This document shows positions 26,073 to 37,584 of a stretch of DNA of 64,000 nt, piece by piece. The stretch comes from Tetrahymena thermophila SB210. Its lineage: Eukaryota > Ciliophora > Oligohymenophorea > Hymenostomatida > Tetrahymenidae. The stretch is taken from NCBI RefSeq assembly GCF_000189635.1, contig NW_002476335.1, positions 682,001-746,000 on the forward strand. The letters run 5' to 3'. The position numbers were made by a program, and so were the translations under genes. Below the pieces are notes generated by a model. It saw nothing but the letters and a program-made list of their open reading frames with translations. It searched no databases and was not told the DNA's origin. Within the stretch, counting starts at the first letter, position 1, and the number at the start of each line of letters is the position of its first letter.

Positions 26073-27045
26073 TCAAATAAATTCAGGAACTACACTACCA
26101 TTTTACACATTGAGCATAGCAAATGATCCTGTTTTAGGAAGATTGTTGCCCTCAGCCCACATTTTTAAAAGTCCTGAAATTTATTCTGGCTTTGCCCATG
26201 TGCTAAAATCTGAATCAGGCATAGCTTCTCTATTTTAAGGAGTATCAATAACCTTTCTAAATATATAATAGAGTATTAAATTAATTAATAAATTTAACCA
26301 AATAAAATTACGGTAAAATTGTTACTACAGTAGAACCTTCTGGCATATCTTTTGAAACAGCCTAATTTGTAAACAAAAAAATATTAAAATCAATAATACA
26401 AAAATGTATTTTATATTTATTCTATGTTTAATAGAATTATTTTATATCAAATAATCTACCATTGTTGAAGCTAAAGAATGAACAGCAACTTTAGAAAGAC
26501 CATATCCAATCATGTCATGGCAAGGATTATTTATGATGCCGCCAGCACCAGTAAAAACAAGAAGACCATTTTTCCTCAAAAAATGAGTTGAAAGATGAGC
26601 AGCTATAATATTTATTATTTTTATTTGCTTATTTTTAAATTAACTAAGCTAATTCTTTACCTAAAATGGAAGGAATAACATTAACTGAGTGCATCTTATG
26701 ATAAGTTTCAAAAACGTTAGAGTCTTTAATTGACCCTCCATTCCATCCACCTGCTACGCAAATTATAGCATCGTAGGAAGGACTGAAGCTTTTCAATTAC
26801 TATTTGACTTCACTGACATACTAAGATGCTGATTAATTTTGAGGTAGGATAATATTTTTATTTGATTCATTATTAATATTAAGACCAATGCTAGCTATGT
26901 TCCAGTTACTCTTAAATTTGCTAATAACAGAGCGACCTTAATTTTTAAAAATAAAAATTGATTGCAGAAACGCAATTAATAACAAAGGTAATTTACCTAA
27001 ATTTCCACAACCTCCTATAACTAATAATGTTCTTTATGAAGCCAT
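26073..27045 (-). CDS. Quinoid dihydropteridine reductase
   Basis: A short-chain dehydrogenase that uses NAD(P)H to turn quinonoid dihydrobiopterin back into tetrahydrobiopterin, the cofactor of aromatic amino-acid hydroxylases. It has 233 residues (the human enzyme has 244) from five exons read leftward: 27045-26997, 26936-26661, 26602-26460, 26361-26312, 26256-26073. The joined frame is exact. Order of marks: MASQRTLLVIGGCGNLGRS (Rossmann glycine motif), YDAIICVAGGWNGGS, FTGAGG, then DMIGYGLSKVAVHSL with the catalytic Tyr-x3-Lys, and VIDTPQNREAMPDSDFSTWA, very close to the animal enzyme's [21 protein letters not shown]. The introns are short and AT-rich. Cytosolic; no targeting signal is seen. 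Confidence 0.93.
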
Positions 27046-27702
27046 ATTTAATTAATTTTTGTATCTTTTTTAAGAAATAAAAGCTTAGTATAAATAATTT
27101 TATGAATTCTAATTAATATAATTAATAGAAGCAAGTAAATAAAAAATGAAAGAAGTCTTTTTTTATGTATTTTTAATTGTATTCTAGATAAAGTATTCTA
27201 AAAATATGAAATAATATTTATCCTTCATACATCATACCCTCTACTAAATATAGAAAAATATCAAAATTATTACATAATAATTAATAAAATAATCACTATT
27301 AAAACGTAAGTTTTAGCTAGCATTTTCAATTAAACTATAAATACACTTTTTTAGAAAACATATTGAAGTAAAATTAATTTTTTGAATATTGCAAGTTCTT
27401 TTTAGTTCAAAAAATAATAAAATAAATAAATAAATTGTATTTTTTATTGAAAAATTTTTCATTTAAATAAATTTAAGAAATTTTATTTTAAATAGAAGCA
27501 TTTATTTCCTTTTGATGTTATTTTGGTCTCTCCTTTACAGTAGTTTAGATTTAAATTATATTATGTATTTATTTAAATAAAAAGATTAATTAATTCTAAC
27601 AACTAACTATTTGATATCAAAGACTTTTATTGATTTAAAAAGTGGAATATTCCCAAAAAAATAAACTCACAAACATATTCTATAAATAATTTAGCTAAAA
27701 TA
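27046..27702. other. Spacer between two leftward genes
   Basis: AT-rich, no gene supported. It should hold the reductase promoter and the 3' UTR of the Q/N-rich gene. Confidence 0.5.
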
Positions 27703-30039
27703 TCAATTTTTATTGTCTTCTTCCTAATTTATATTATTGTTATGCATATTTTATTTGTACACCCCTTACTTTTATTTGAAATTATTATTGTTTCCATACT
27801 TTGGCTGCTATTTTTACATTTGGTTATTAAAAATATACTAGCCATGATGATAAAAATATTAAATTTATTAATTATAATATTGCTGCTATTAGTGATAATT
27901 CAAGTTATTTTACATCTACATTTATTAATTGCTAAGCATAGGAATTTAATGAGCTATTTAAGGTTATTACTATTACTGATATGTTTAATATGTATTCTAC
28001 TGCAATTTTTACATCATATTTCCAAAATACTATTGCTATTATTATGGCTACATTTGAGGTTGCTATATTTACTACTATGGCTGCATATTTTACATTATTG
28101 CATATGAATTAGGCTATACTTACTATTGTTATATTGGCATTAAATTATTCTAGTTGTAAACTTATTATTGCTAGTATTGCTAATTTATTGGAGGAGGAGA
28201 AGCAGGAGGGTTTGTTGTTTTCACAGAAATAAAAATAGAATCAATTTGGTCGTTGTACTATTTTAATAATTTTTGTAAATTATTTATATATGTTCCTTCT
28301 TAGGATAAATCTTCAAATTTTATTGATTTATCTAAGATATTTTTGAGAATTTCAAATATTATTTCCATCTTTAGCTAAATTTCTATTCTTGTTTCTAAGT
28401 TTGCTACTTTTATCTATTAAGAAAGTATACTGTCAATTTTATCTTCCTTGAAATTTACTTCTTCAATTATTATCACAATATTTTTGTTTGCAGTTTTGAT
28501 GTCAAACTAAATAGAGCTTTCTTTAGGAGGAGGAGTGTTTCTTTACATTTTAGAGGAGTTATCAGGCACATTTTGTTAACTATTTTGGAAACTATTTAAA
28601 TTATTAGAATTAGATACACTGCTGTTTGTTGGCTATACCTCAGAATATATGATAGGATTTTAGTTTTAGTTATTATATTATCTATTATTTTCACCTTATT
28701 ATTTCATTTTATATATCTTTTGGTCATTGTTTGAACTATTATTGTGATTTTAACCTCCCTATCGCTACTAATGATTGTTTATATTATTGTTGCTAATATT
28801 CACTTTTTACATTTAGTTGCTGTTATTTTGACTAACATTACCTTCAACTTTTTCTTAAAATTCTTGCTTTTAGTGACTGTTATAGCTTTTTTTATTTTAA
28901 CTATTATTGTTACTGCTTTAAACACTATAATAGCTGTTTTGATGGCTACTAATATTATTGATGGCATTTACATTTGAGCTATTTTAATAATTCTAATTGT
29001 TATTAGGATTGCTGTTATTATTTGAATTTATATTATTGTTTTAATTATTATTAGAATTGTTGCTATTATTTATTATGTTAGAAACTTAAGAATTGGAAGC
29101 AGAGTTTGTATAATTGCCTTATGAAGAAGCTTAATGGTTAGATAAATGCTATTATTAATTTTATGAGTGTGTATTGATTTATGAAGAAGTGTTTGCTTAG
29201 TTTGAACTATTAATTGGTGTTGTTGTGTTTGTATTTGCATTTGTATTTGAAATTGAAGTATTGTTGTTGGTAGATTATGTTTAAGTATTACTATATTCAA
29301 AATTTCCATGCTATTCTGTATTTTGATTAGAGGAATTATTTAATTTTTAAGTATAGATTATTTAATTACTATATTATTCTGAATTATTAGTGGCATTAGA
29401 TCCTATTTTTTGCTAATTTATATGCTTTGGACTCTCTTTAGAACTCTGTTATACTGCTGCTGAATTGAAGTTAACGTTAGATTATGAAAAAGAGCCACTT
29501 ATAATGTTTATATTTGATTAGCTATTATTTGAAGATAAGTTAGGACTTGCACTACTTTATTAAATTTAAAGCTTGCCTTTTGCATTGTTTTCATACGTAG
29601 CTAACTACTCAGTGCTTTATTAACTTTCAAATTATCCATGCGCTTAGTTAGATGCAGAATTTTATGAATTACAACTGCTATTATCATTTTTTTCCATCAA
29701 TACATACTTATTTGTTTATTATTTTTAAATAGATTTGCTGTTTTATTTATTATGATTATTGCTACCGCTATAATTATTGCTATTTAAATTATTAGAATTA
29801 GGGGTTTTTTAATATTTATTCTTTTTAGGATAAGAGCCATTTTATTTCATTTGATTCTTTTTTTAATTATTTTTGCTGTTATTATTAGAGTTCAAATGCT
29901 AACTTCCTCCACCTTGCGAATTGCTATTTATTTAATCGAAATCGTATTAGTCGTTTTTTTTCCAAAATTCATCATCTACAGGCTTAACCGCATTACTTTT
30001 TTAGTTATGCGAGTTTTTATTATTCTATTTGTTTGACAT
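27703..30039 (-). CDS. Prion-like Q/N-rich protein with coiled coil
   Basis: One uninterrupted 778-residue frame, read leftward from ATG 30039 (MSNKQNNKNSHNQKSNAVKP) to UGA 27705-27703. The N-terminal ~450 residues are dominated by Asn, Ser and Gln (for example NNSNNSNNNQNNNINSNNNS). A charged, helical block at roughly 520-640 is likely a coiled coil (VNFKEDKIDSILSQQIKVAN, MEIIFEILKNILDKSIKFED). The last ~130 residues are Gln/Met/Pro-rich (QPQQQIQQPQMQPQQQQQYF). Two disordered prion-like arms around a dimerising helix suggest an RNA-granule or condensate protein. That is inference; no RNA-binding domain is visible. On the other strand this region shows hydrophobic Leu/Ile-rich frames, a by-product of Asn/Gln codons. 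Confidence 0.82.
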
Positions 30040-31516
30040 TTTTATATCAAAGTATTAAAACCGATCTATCTTTCTATTATTTGATACAATTTATTGCTCT
30101 TTTTAAATAAAATGAATAAGCCTACAAAGTTAAACTTAAGTATAAAATTCGTTTGCTTGTTTGTTAGTTTGTTGTTAATGCTGCTGCTCTTACCTATTTT
30201 TATTATTTTATTTTTAAATTTTGTCTATCTCTCTTTCAAAGCTAAATAACTTTAAAGAAGAATGACTGTAATAGATTTATTTTTTATGAATGTTTCTTTA
30301 AGGTATTCAGAAATTTTTCTTTCTTTGTTTGTTAAATTTTTTTGTGTATCTGAGTTGTTCTTTATTTATTGTAAGACAATTAATTAAATTAATATTTTTT
30401 TTTTTCCTTTTAAACACTTTATTTATTATTACTTAATTCTTTTAAAATTTAATAATTCTTCAAAATTTCAAAGACGAAACCTTAAAATAATAGAAGTATT
30501 ATATACATTTAACTCAACTTACAAAAGGAAATGAATTATTTTGAAATTATTATAAAATCGCTTAGATTTAAGTGATTATATCTTTATGAAAAATTAAATT
30601 TTACAGATTTATAGCAAGAAAAAAACGAAATAAATAAATAAATGCACACACACACACTTTTATTTAGAAAAATTTTATTTACTCTTGATAGATAATTTAG
30701 AAACATTTGAAATCTATTTCAAGTAAATAATTAACTTTTAAAATTATTTTATTAAAGTAACTTATAGGTATCTCAACTTATAATTACTAAAAAATCATGC
30801 AATTGGATTCTAACTCAGATTAGAAAATGTATAATTTGAATTTTAAATATTTCGATTTATTCAATAAAATAAATAGGAATATTTTATGGTATTCATTTTG
30901 TTTGTTTGATTTTATATTTAGGATATAGTTCTTCAGATATAAATTTATATTAAAAACACAAATAAAAATATTTGTTTTATTATAAAATAATTTAGATGAA
31001 TTTGGAATAGTTTCAAACTTTTTAAGATTAAAATTTTAGTTTTTCTTCTTTTTTGTAATTTAATTAATACAGAAAATGCTTACAATAATCTTAATATAAT
31101 GTTTATCTTACATGTATAAATTCAATATTAATTTATTGTTGGTAATCAAAACAAATTTTAATAATAGGAAAATATAATCTTATTAAAGCTAAAGTAATTT
31201 ATTTATTTTTAGTTTTTATGCTCTTATAATCCCAGACTTTCTTTTTTATACAATAAAAAATTTTATAAATATTTTATAATAGAATATTTAATAATTTTAT
31301 AAAGTAAAAAATTTTTTATAATATTATGTTTACTATTATATAGAAAATTTATTGCCAGAATTCATAGACTAATCAGAAACATTACATATTTATAATTAAA
31401 TTCTTTGAAAATAATTAAATATTTTTAATACTTTAAAAATTCAAATTAAAAACATATCCAAAATATATAATCAAATAATAAAATTAAATATACTTTATAT
31501 TAATTGATTAGAAAAA
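30040..31516. other. Divergent spacer between Q/N protein and TBCC
   Basis: About 1.5 kb of AT-rich DNA between divergent genes, so promoters of both should lie here. Only a short (CA)n run near 30644-30657 stands out. No gene is supported. Confidence 0.5.
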
Positions 31517-32783
31517 ATGAATTAAGTATAGGAAGAACAATCTAAAGTTGATTTAAAAAAGAAGTAATTTGAAGAATTGCTGTAAAAATAAGGTAATTAG
31601 CGTTTCTATTGTTCTTTATAGTTTGATTTTAAGCATAGATAGTTAAGATTATCTTATTTTTTAAAAATGTAGAATAAGACAGATAGGCTTAAAAGGAATA
31701 GAAAAAAGTTAGAGATGAAATCGAAAAAGATCCAAAGGAAAGAATGCTCACAATTTAAAAAGAATTCAGACAATAATATGATAGTAAATTTATAATAAAT
31801 GTTGGAGATTTATTTATAATACTAATTTTTATTTTTAGAAATCTAAGATATGATTAAGAAGTTTAACAAAAATACAAGCAATGTCGAAGAGTTCTTTAGC
31901 GAATTTGCTAAACTCAAAGAGTATTTCGTTACTACTAATTATGCATTAACAACATTCGATAAGCAACAATACAAAGAAGTATATTTTTTAAATGAAGATC
32001 TTTGTATTTACATTTCATTAAAAAGTAATTAGAAAAGATGGAAAAAAATATATTTTAAGCTCGTGACTTAGCAAGACCAAGAAAAAAATTTAGATTCAGT
32101 CAATAAATAAATAAATCACAAAATAGCCACGACTCCCAGCAAGAAAATAATCAAAAAGAATAAGCTCATAAAGATTTCGGAGAAGATATCCCTGGTTTAA
32201 TTAATATTTCTAATGAAAAAATAGTTATTAACTCAGGAGAAGAAAATAAATATTTTAAACAATCTTCTACTATAAGAATAGTAAATATAACTGATAGCGA
32301 AATATACTTAAATGATATTTTTGACACTGTTTACATAAGAAACATTAATAATTCTAAAATTTATATTGGGCCTGTTAAATTTTCACTCCTCATAGATGGG
32401 TGTAAGAATTCTCTATTAAACATATGTGGTCATCAGGTAAAATTTTTTTTGATAATTAAAAATATTAACGCTGAATCCTTCTTTAATTGATATTTAGCTG
32501 AGAATTCATAATTCAGTATCAACTCATTTCTAAATTTTCTCTACTAGTAAGTGTATAATCGAGCACTGTACAAGTATGATCTTCTCTCCCTATAAGCACA
32601 CTTATGATAAATTCGAATAGCACTTCAATGTAAATATATTTATATATTTTTAAAATTCAATGATTGTATTAATAATATTAGGAATGTGGAATGAAAGGAA
32701 AGGAAAATCAATGGAGGGATATTCAAGATTTTAATTGGCTTAAATAAGAGGCTTCACCCAATTTTATATTAAAAGAAGATTGA
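31517..32783 (+). CDS. Tubulin-specific chaperone C (cofactor C)
   Basis: Tubulin cofactor C is the GTPase activator in the chaperone complex that folds alpha/beta tubulin dimers. The protein has 323 residues from six exons: 31517-31592, 31673-31783, 31839-31978, 32026-32436, 32498-32629, 32682-32783, summing to 324 codons. The N-terminal third is helical (VRDEIEKDPKERM, VEEFFSEFAKLKEYF) and ends in ARPRKKFRFSQ, matching the family's PKKKFxF. The C-terminal C-CAP/TBCC beta-helix shows IYLNDIFDTVYIRNINNSKI, GPVKFSLLIDGCKNS, IFSPYKHTYDKFE and NQWRDIQDFNWLKQEASPNF, close to the animal NNWNDVDDFNWLARDMASPNW. I did not locate the catalytic Arg with certainty. The joins at 31979-32025 and 32437-32497 are chosen on frame and motif fit. 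A ciliate has heavy demand for tubulin dimers. Confidence 0.88.
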
Positions 32784-33442
32784 TATAATTATTGAGTAAT
32801 TAAAAATCTAAAATTTTAAAGTAAAATTAAAATAGGATTAATATTCTAAACCTGATTTATAATTAAAGCTTATTTTCATATTGTGTGTTTGAATGTGTTT
32901 TGGAGTATTAAACTACCTAATTAAAATTACGAAAATTTATTTTAATTTAAAAAAATAATATTTTAATCTATCAAATAGATCATAAGTGAAAATTAATAGA
33001 GTTGTGACAATAAATAGGAATTTCTATTTATATATCGAACTTAGATATTAGATTTTTAATAAAGAGATTTTATTTTCATTTTTTTCTTGTACATTTTGCA
33101 TAAATTAAATCAAAATTTTAAATATACAGAACAGAAAGAACCTCAATATATTATTTAAATACATTTGTATATCAATTGATATAATAAAAAGTAAATATTG
33201 AACAACTCTAGAATTTAATAATATAATTTTATATTGATAGCGAACATCACAAAATATTTAAAATTGATTTAATTTGTAAAATTAATGATACTTAAAATTA
33301 GATTTACATTTTATATACATTTATTTATTTATAAATAAAAATAATTAATTTATATATCTTATTTGTACATTTTTAGAAGGTTAACTAAGTAAGCATTTAA
33401 CGTTAAAATATGTCTTTGTTTTTCTAAAAAATTTTATTTATC
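32784..33442. other. Convergent spacer, TBCC and carrier
   Basis: AT-rich 3' flank shared by two convergent genes; nothing else seen. Confidence 0.5.
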
Positions 33443-34753
33443 TCATTCAAAAATTAACATTCTTGTATTATCAAAGACTGAAAATTAGAGACCTAATGCA
33501 GGAACAACTTTTACTAAATTTGCAAAGAAGCCTCCATAATATCCCTTCATTCCTTCATTTTAAGCTATTTTCTTTACACAATCAAATACATTTTTATATT
33601 CTCTTTCAAATCCTATACCTCCATTTACCATCATTCTTCTCCTATAATATAATTAAAAAATTATTTTAATTCCTAATAGATTTATTTTTTTTTTCTACCT
33701 AATTGTGTCTAAGGGATAAGTTATTATTGAAGCTCCAGCTGCAGCAAGTCCTCCTGCACCCATTAATTTAAAAAGCATATTTTAAGGAGGTTATTAATCT
33801 TCAGGAACTGATGGGTGATAAAGACTACGGATATGTTCATAAAATGTATAAGCCAATGCTAAGTAAGGAGCACCACAAAAATAATTAATCCAGAAAGCTT
33901 TATATAAAGATTTATATTTTTCAGTACGAAGTAATTTCCTCATGGTATCCCAAGTACCTCCATACATTCTAGTTTCAAATGCTTTTGTTTGATCACAAAT
34001 TTAACGTGTTCTGATAACATCATAAGGATAACAGAACATTTATATGAAAAAAACAGAACTCATGCCACATAGGAAATGTCTACTAATTAAATCCAAACCC
34101 TTTTGACATATCAAAAAAATTTATAATTTATGAATCTATTCAAGGCTCTATCTTTTTCTAGAATAATAATTTAAGATTTCAATTAAAAATACAAAAAATT
34201 TCAAAAGTCAAATCAATCTATTTATCTTTCAATACATGTAATTTTTTTATTAGATCCAATTTTTTTAATTTGGACATTTATTCAAACCACTTTTTTGTTT
34301 ACTACTAAATTATCTTTTAATATAAATTGTTATTTTTATTACGGAATAACGATATTCTCCTTTGGGAAAGATTTCTTCTTTGAAGTGTATAAAAGTTGCG
34401 AATTTAATCATGTTGGTAGGAATAACTCTATAGATATTTGTGCCGTTTCCTCTCCAAAATGATAAAAATCCTTACTCAGAATATATTCCTATTAGTTTTA
34501 GTAATTAATGATATTATTTTACTCTAATCAAGTCAAAATATATACTTCTTATAGCACTTAGATATGATGTGTACCTATCTTGTTCAAGGACTCTCATAAT
34601 TTTTTATGTTTAGAACAATATTTTTAATCTCTCGATTGGGGCAAGAACAGTTCTTGTTATAGCATGGGCAACAAATGAAGATATTGTGTATCTCCAGAAT
34701 GTATATTTTTACTTGTTTGGATAAAAGCTATTGTTAAAAGCGTCTGGAATCAT
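33443..34753 (-). CDS. Mitochondrial ADP/ATP carrier-like protein
   Basis: An SLC25 inner-membrane carrier, most likely exchanging ADP for ATP. It has 317 residues in four exons read leftward: 34753-34546, 34488-34343, 34099-33699, 33641-33443; the total is 318 codons. Three carrier repeats are visible. Repeat 1 has APIERLKILFQ and EQGFLSFWRGNGTNIYRVIP, close to the adenine-nucleotide translocator's PIERVKLLLQ and EQGFLSFWRGN. Repeat 2 has CYPYDVIRTR. Repeat 3 has TYPLDTIRRRMMV, rebuilt across the last intron, against the signature RRRMMM of ADP/ATP carriers. The last residue of that signature differs, so a related nucleotide carrier is possible. The C terminus NTRMLIFE ends at UGA 33445-33443. 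It is divergent from the eIF4A-III gene. Confidence 0.87.
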
Positions 34754-35405
34754 GCTTAATCTAAGTAAGGATTGCTAAATATATCGAATTTGTATACAAA
34801 ATAAAATATTGAAATTAAGATATTTGATAATTATTTTGTTTATTAAAATTTAATCAGTATTTAAGAGGATTGAGATATAAAGTTAATTTAATAAAGATAA
34901 ATAAATATCTCATAAAAAAATTATTAATAAAATTCAATTCTATAAAAAACATCTTTATAATCAATATTTTATTCAAAGTAGAAATTATGTATGTAATTTA
35001 AGAAAGTAATCATAAAATAGCTTTAAATAAATACTATAAATCAACAAGCTAGCTTGTTTATCATTTTTTGTTCATTTATTTTATATGTTTGAATAAATAT
35101 AATTTAATACTCCTTTGTTTTGGTAATCAAAGATAAATTATAACCACTAATACTAAAAAATGGATATGAATTAAATATCCTTTTTAAGATGATAGATATA
35201 CTACTATATGATTAATTTGAAAAGCAATTATACTCTTTTGCTCATATTTTTGTAATTCTTATAAAAAATTTGAAGTATGCATTTATTTATTTTCAATTTT
35301 TATTAAGTTCTGCTTTGAGAAAAAGAAAAAATTATAAAATAAATAATTGATTAGACAATTTATAAGATTTTGTGAATAAAGAAATTATAAAAATAGGATT
35401 AAAAA
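34754..35405. other. Divergent spacer, carrier and helicase
   Basis: A 650-base AT-rich region between the starts of two divergent housekeeping genes; likely holds both promoters. No gene seen. Confidence 0.5.
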
Positions 35406-37045
35406 ATGGACTCATCTAAACTTAAAGAATAGAATTAATAATATGAATCTAATGAAGATATCGAAGTTATCACTTAATTCGAAAAGATGGGCTTGAAAGA
35501 AGAGCTCCTTAGAGGTATCTTAACTTATGGTTTTGACAAACCATCAGCTGTTCAACAAAGAGCTATTAAGCCTATAATTAAAGGTCGTGATGTCATAGTT
35601 CAAAGTCAAGCAGGTACTGGTAAAACTGGTGTCTTTACTATTGCAGCTCTTCAAATAGTCGACAAAAACCTCCGTGAACCTTAAGTAATTGTTTTATCTC
35701 CTACTCGTGAACTTGCTGAGTAAACTCAAAAGGTTTGTTTAGCTCTTGGTGACTACATGAACATTTTAGGTAATTCATTAATAATTTAACTTTCTAAAAG
35801 CATTTATTTACTAATCAACATTCCCTTTTTCAAAAAATAATTTCCATCTACATTAACAAAGTAAATAAAAAAGTTAAAAAGATATAATTTTTAAGATTTT
35901 CAAGTAAATTCAGCTGATTTTAAACATTATATTTGTATACAATCTCCAAATATCATTATAAAATATCTATTGGAGTAGTTATCAACAATAAACTAACAAA
36001 TCAACCATGAATATAAATGAAATTTCTAAAAATTTGAACTCTATTATTCAAAAAAATGCAGCTGTTTTTGAAATTAAATTAAAATCATTTCTGATGATAA
36101 TTTTTGGTTTAAATAATTTAAAATATATAAAAAATAAAAATTAGCTAGAAACAATTATTATAAATTAAAAACTTTAATCAAATTGAATATTTATAATAAT
36201 TTAAAATTATTAATTTAGTTCACTGTTGTATTGGTGGTAAGAGCATGGATGATGATATTAATAGATTAGAAAAAGGTGTTTAAATTATTTCAGGTACTCC
36301 TGGTCGTATTTATGATATGATTTAGCGCAGACACTTGAAAACTCGTAACGTTAAGATGCTTGTTTTGGACGAAGCTGATCAGATGCTTTCTATGGGTTTC
36401 AAAGAATAGGTTTATGATATTTATAGATATCTTCCCCACAAAAATCAAAATGTAGTTGTCAGTGCAACCTTACCTCAAGAAATTTTGGAAATGACTAATA
36501 AATTTATGAATGATCCTATCAAATTCTTAGTCAAGAGAGATGAGCTTACACTTGAAGGTATTAAATAGTTTTTCATTTTAGTTGAAAAAGAAGAATGGAA
36601 GTTTGAAACATTATGTGATTTATACAATACTATCACAATCACTCAAGCAGTTATATTTTGTAATACCATCAAGGCTGTAAAATGGCTTTCTGGTAAAATG
36701 AGAGAACAAAACTTCTCTCTTTGTTCCATTCATGGTGAGTTAAATCAAAAGGAAAGAGATAAAATTATGCAAGATTTCCGTAACGGAGAGTATCGTGTTC
36801 TTGTTGCCACAGATATCTGGGGTAGAGGTCTTGATGTTTAATAAGTTTCTGTTGTTATCAATTACGATCTTCCTACTAATCGTGAACTTTACATCCATAG
36901 AATCGGTCGTTCAGGCCGTTTTGGAAGAAAAGGTGTTGCAATCAATTTTGTTAAAAATGAAGATGTTAGTGCCTTGAGAGATATTGAATAGTATTACTCT
37001 ACTTAAATTGATGAAATGCCTTACAATGTTAGTGAATTGATTTGA
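35406..37045 (+). CDS. DEAD-box helicase eIF4A-III
   Basis: ATP-dependent RNA clamp of the exon-junction complex, placed on spliced mRNA in the nucleus. It has 396 residues from exons 35406-35769 and 36219-37045. All DEAD-box motifs occur in order: the Q motif (PSAVQQRAI), [36 protein letters not shown] and HRIGRSGR. The tail [20 protein letters not shown] is nearly the same as human eIF4A3 ([22 protein letters not shown]), which separates it from translation factor eIF4A1. In DIWGRGLD a Gly stands where most have Ala. The single 449-base intron is long for this window. Codon choice and composition are less AT-rich than neighbours, as expected for a highly expressed gene. Confidence 0.95.
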
Positions 37046-37584
37046 TTTGGAAGTTGATTGATGACTTACAACTTAATAAATAAATAAATAACTATATAAA
37101 TTAATTTAATATTTTCTTTTATTTTTGTATAAAATATACATTTAAATAGTGATCACTAATTAAATTAATTTTATTTCCTACTTTTATACTATTTTTCTTT
37201 TTTAATTTTAAATTATAAAAATTAATTATAAATTTATTAATTTATTTTTTATTCAAAATATTGAATCGTGTCTTTAAGTACCTAATATATGCATACACAA
37301 TGCACATTTGTTGTGCAAAACTAAAAAATTTTCATAAAATATTGAATAGCAAAAGAAAAAAAAATACTGTAAGAAACGTAATTTCTGCGCAACACCATTT
37401 TTGGGCAGGGGCGCACGGAAATAAATTAAAAAATTTTCAATATTTTTAATAATAGGAATTTAAAAATAAAATAATCAAATAATATCACAATAATAATCTT
37501 TTTATTCATTTATTAAAACTAATCATAAAAAAAATAAATAAATATTAGCTTATTTCTTAAAAATCTAGGAAAAAAAATAATTTT
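37046..37584. other. Convergent spacer with structured GC-richer island
   Basis: AT-rich DNA between convergent genes, except for 37285-37420, where hairpin-forming, G+C-richer sequence appears (annotated separately). Confidence 0.5.
37295..37420. ncRNA. Candidate structured RNA or hairpin pair
   Basis: Two strong inverted repeats sit within 125 bases of otherwise AT-rich DNA. TGCACA (37301-37306) pairs with TGTGCA (37312-37317) around a five-base loop. TGCGC (37386-37390) pairs with GCGCA (37411-37415), enclosing CACC...TTTGGGCAGGGG. The gap is A-rich. Two hairpins with a single-stranded hinge resembles an H/ACA guide RNA in outline, but I do not find a convincing ACA tail. Strand unknown; it could also be a structured 3' element of the helicase gene. 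Confidence 0.25.

Noticed and set aside
27742-28107. 121-codon Leu/Ile-rich plus-strand frame, apparently membrane-like
   Set aside because: It is the antisense of Gln/Asn/Met-rich codons in the prion-like minus-strand gene.
30640-30660. CA dinucleotide run
   Set aside because: It is a short microsatellite of a kind expected in any spacer, with nothing to suggest function.
31979-32025. Reading straight through this stretch of the cofactor C gene
   Set aside because: The straight frame loses the ARPRKKFRFSQ motif and the TBCC domain; treating it as a 47-base GT...AG intron keeps both in frame.
37261-37449. 62-codon frame in the helicase 3' spacer
   Set aside because: Composition is not protein-like, and it overlaps the hairpin island, which explains the sequence better.
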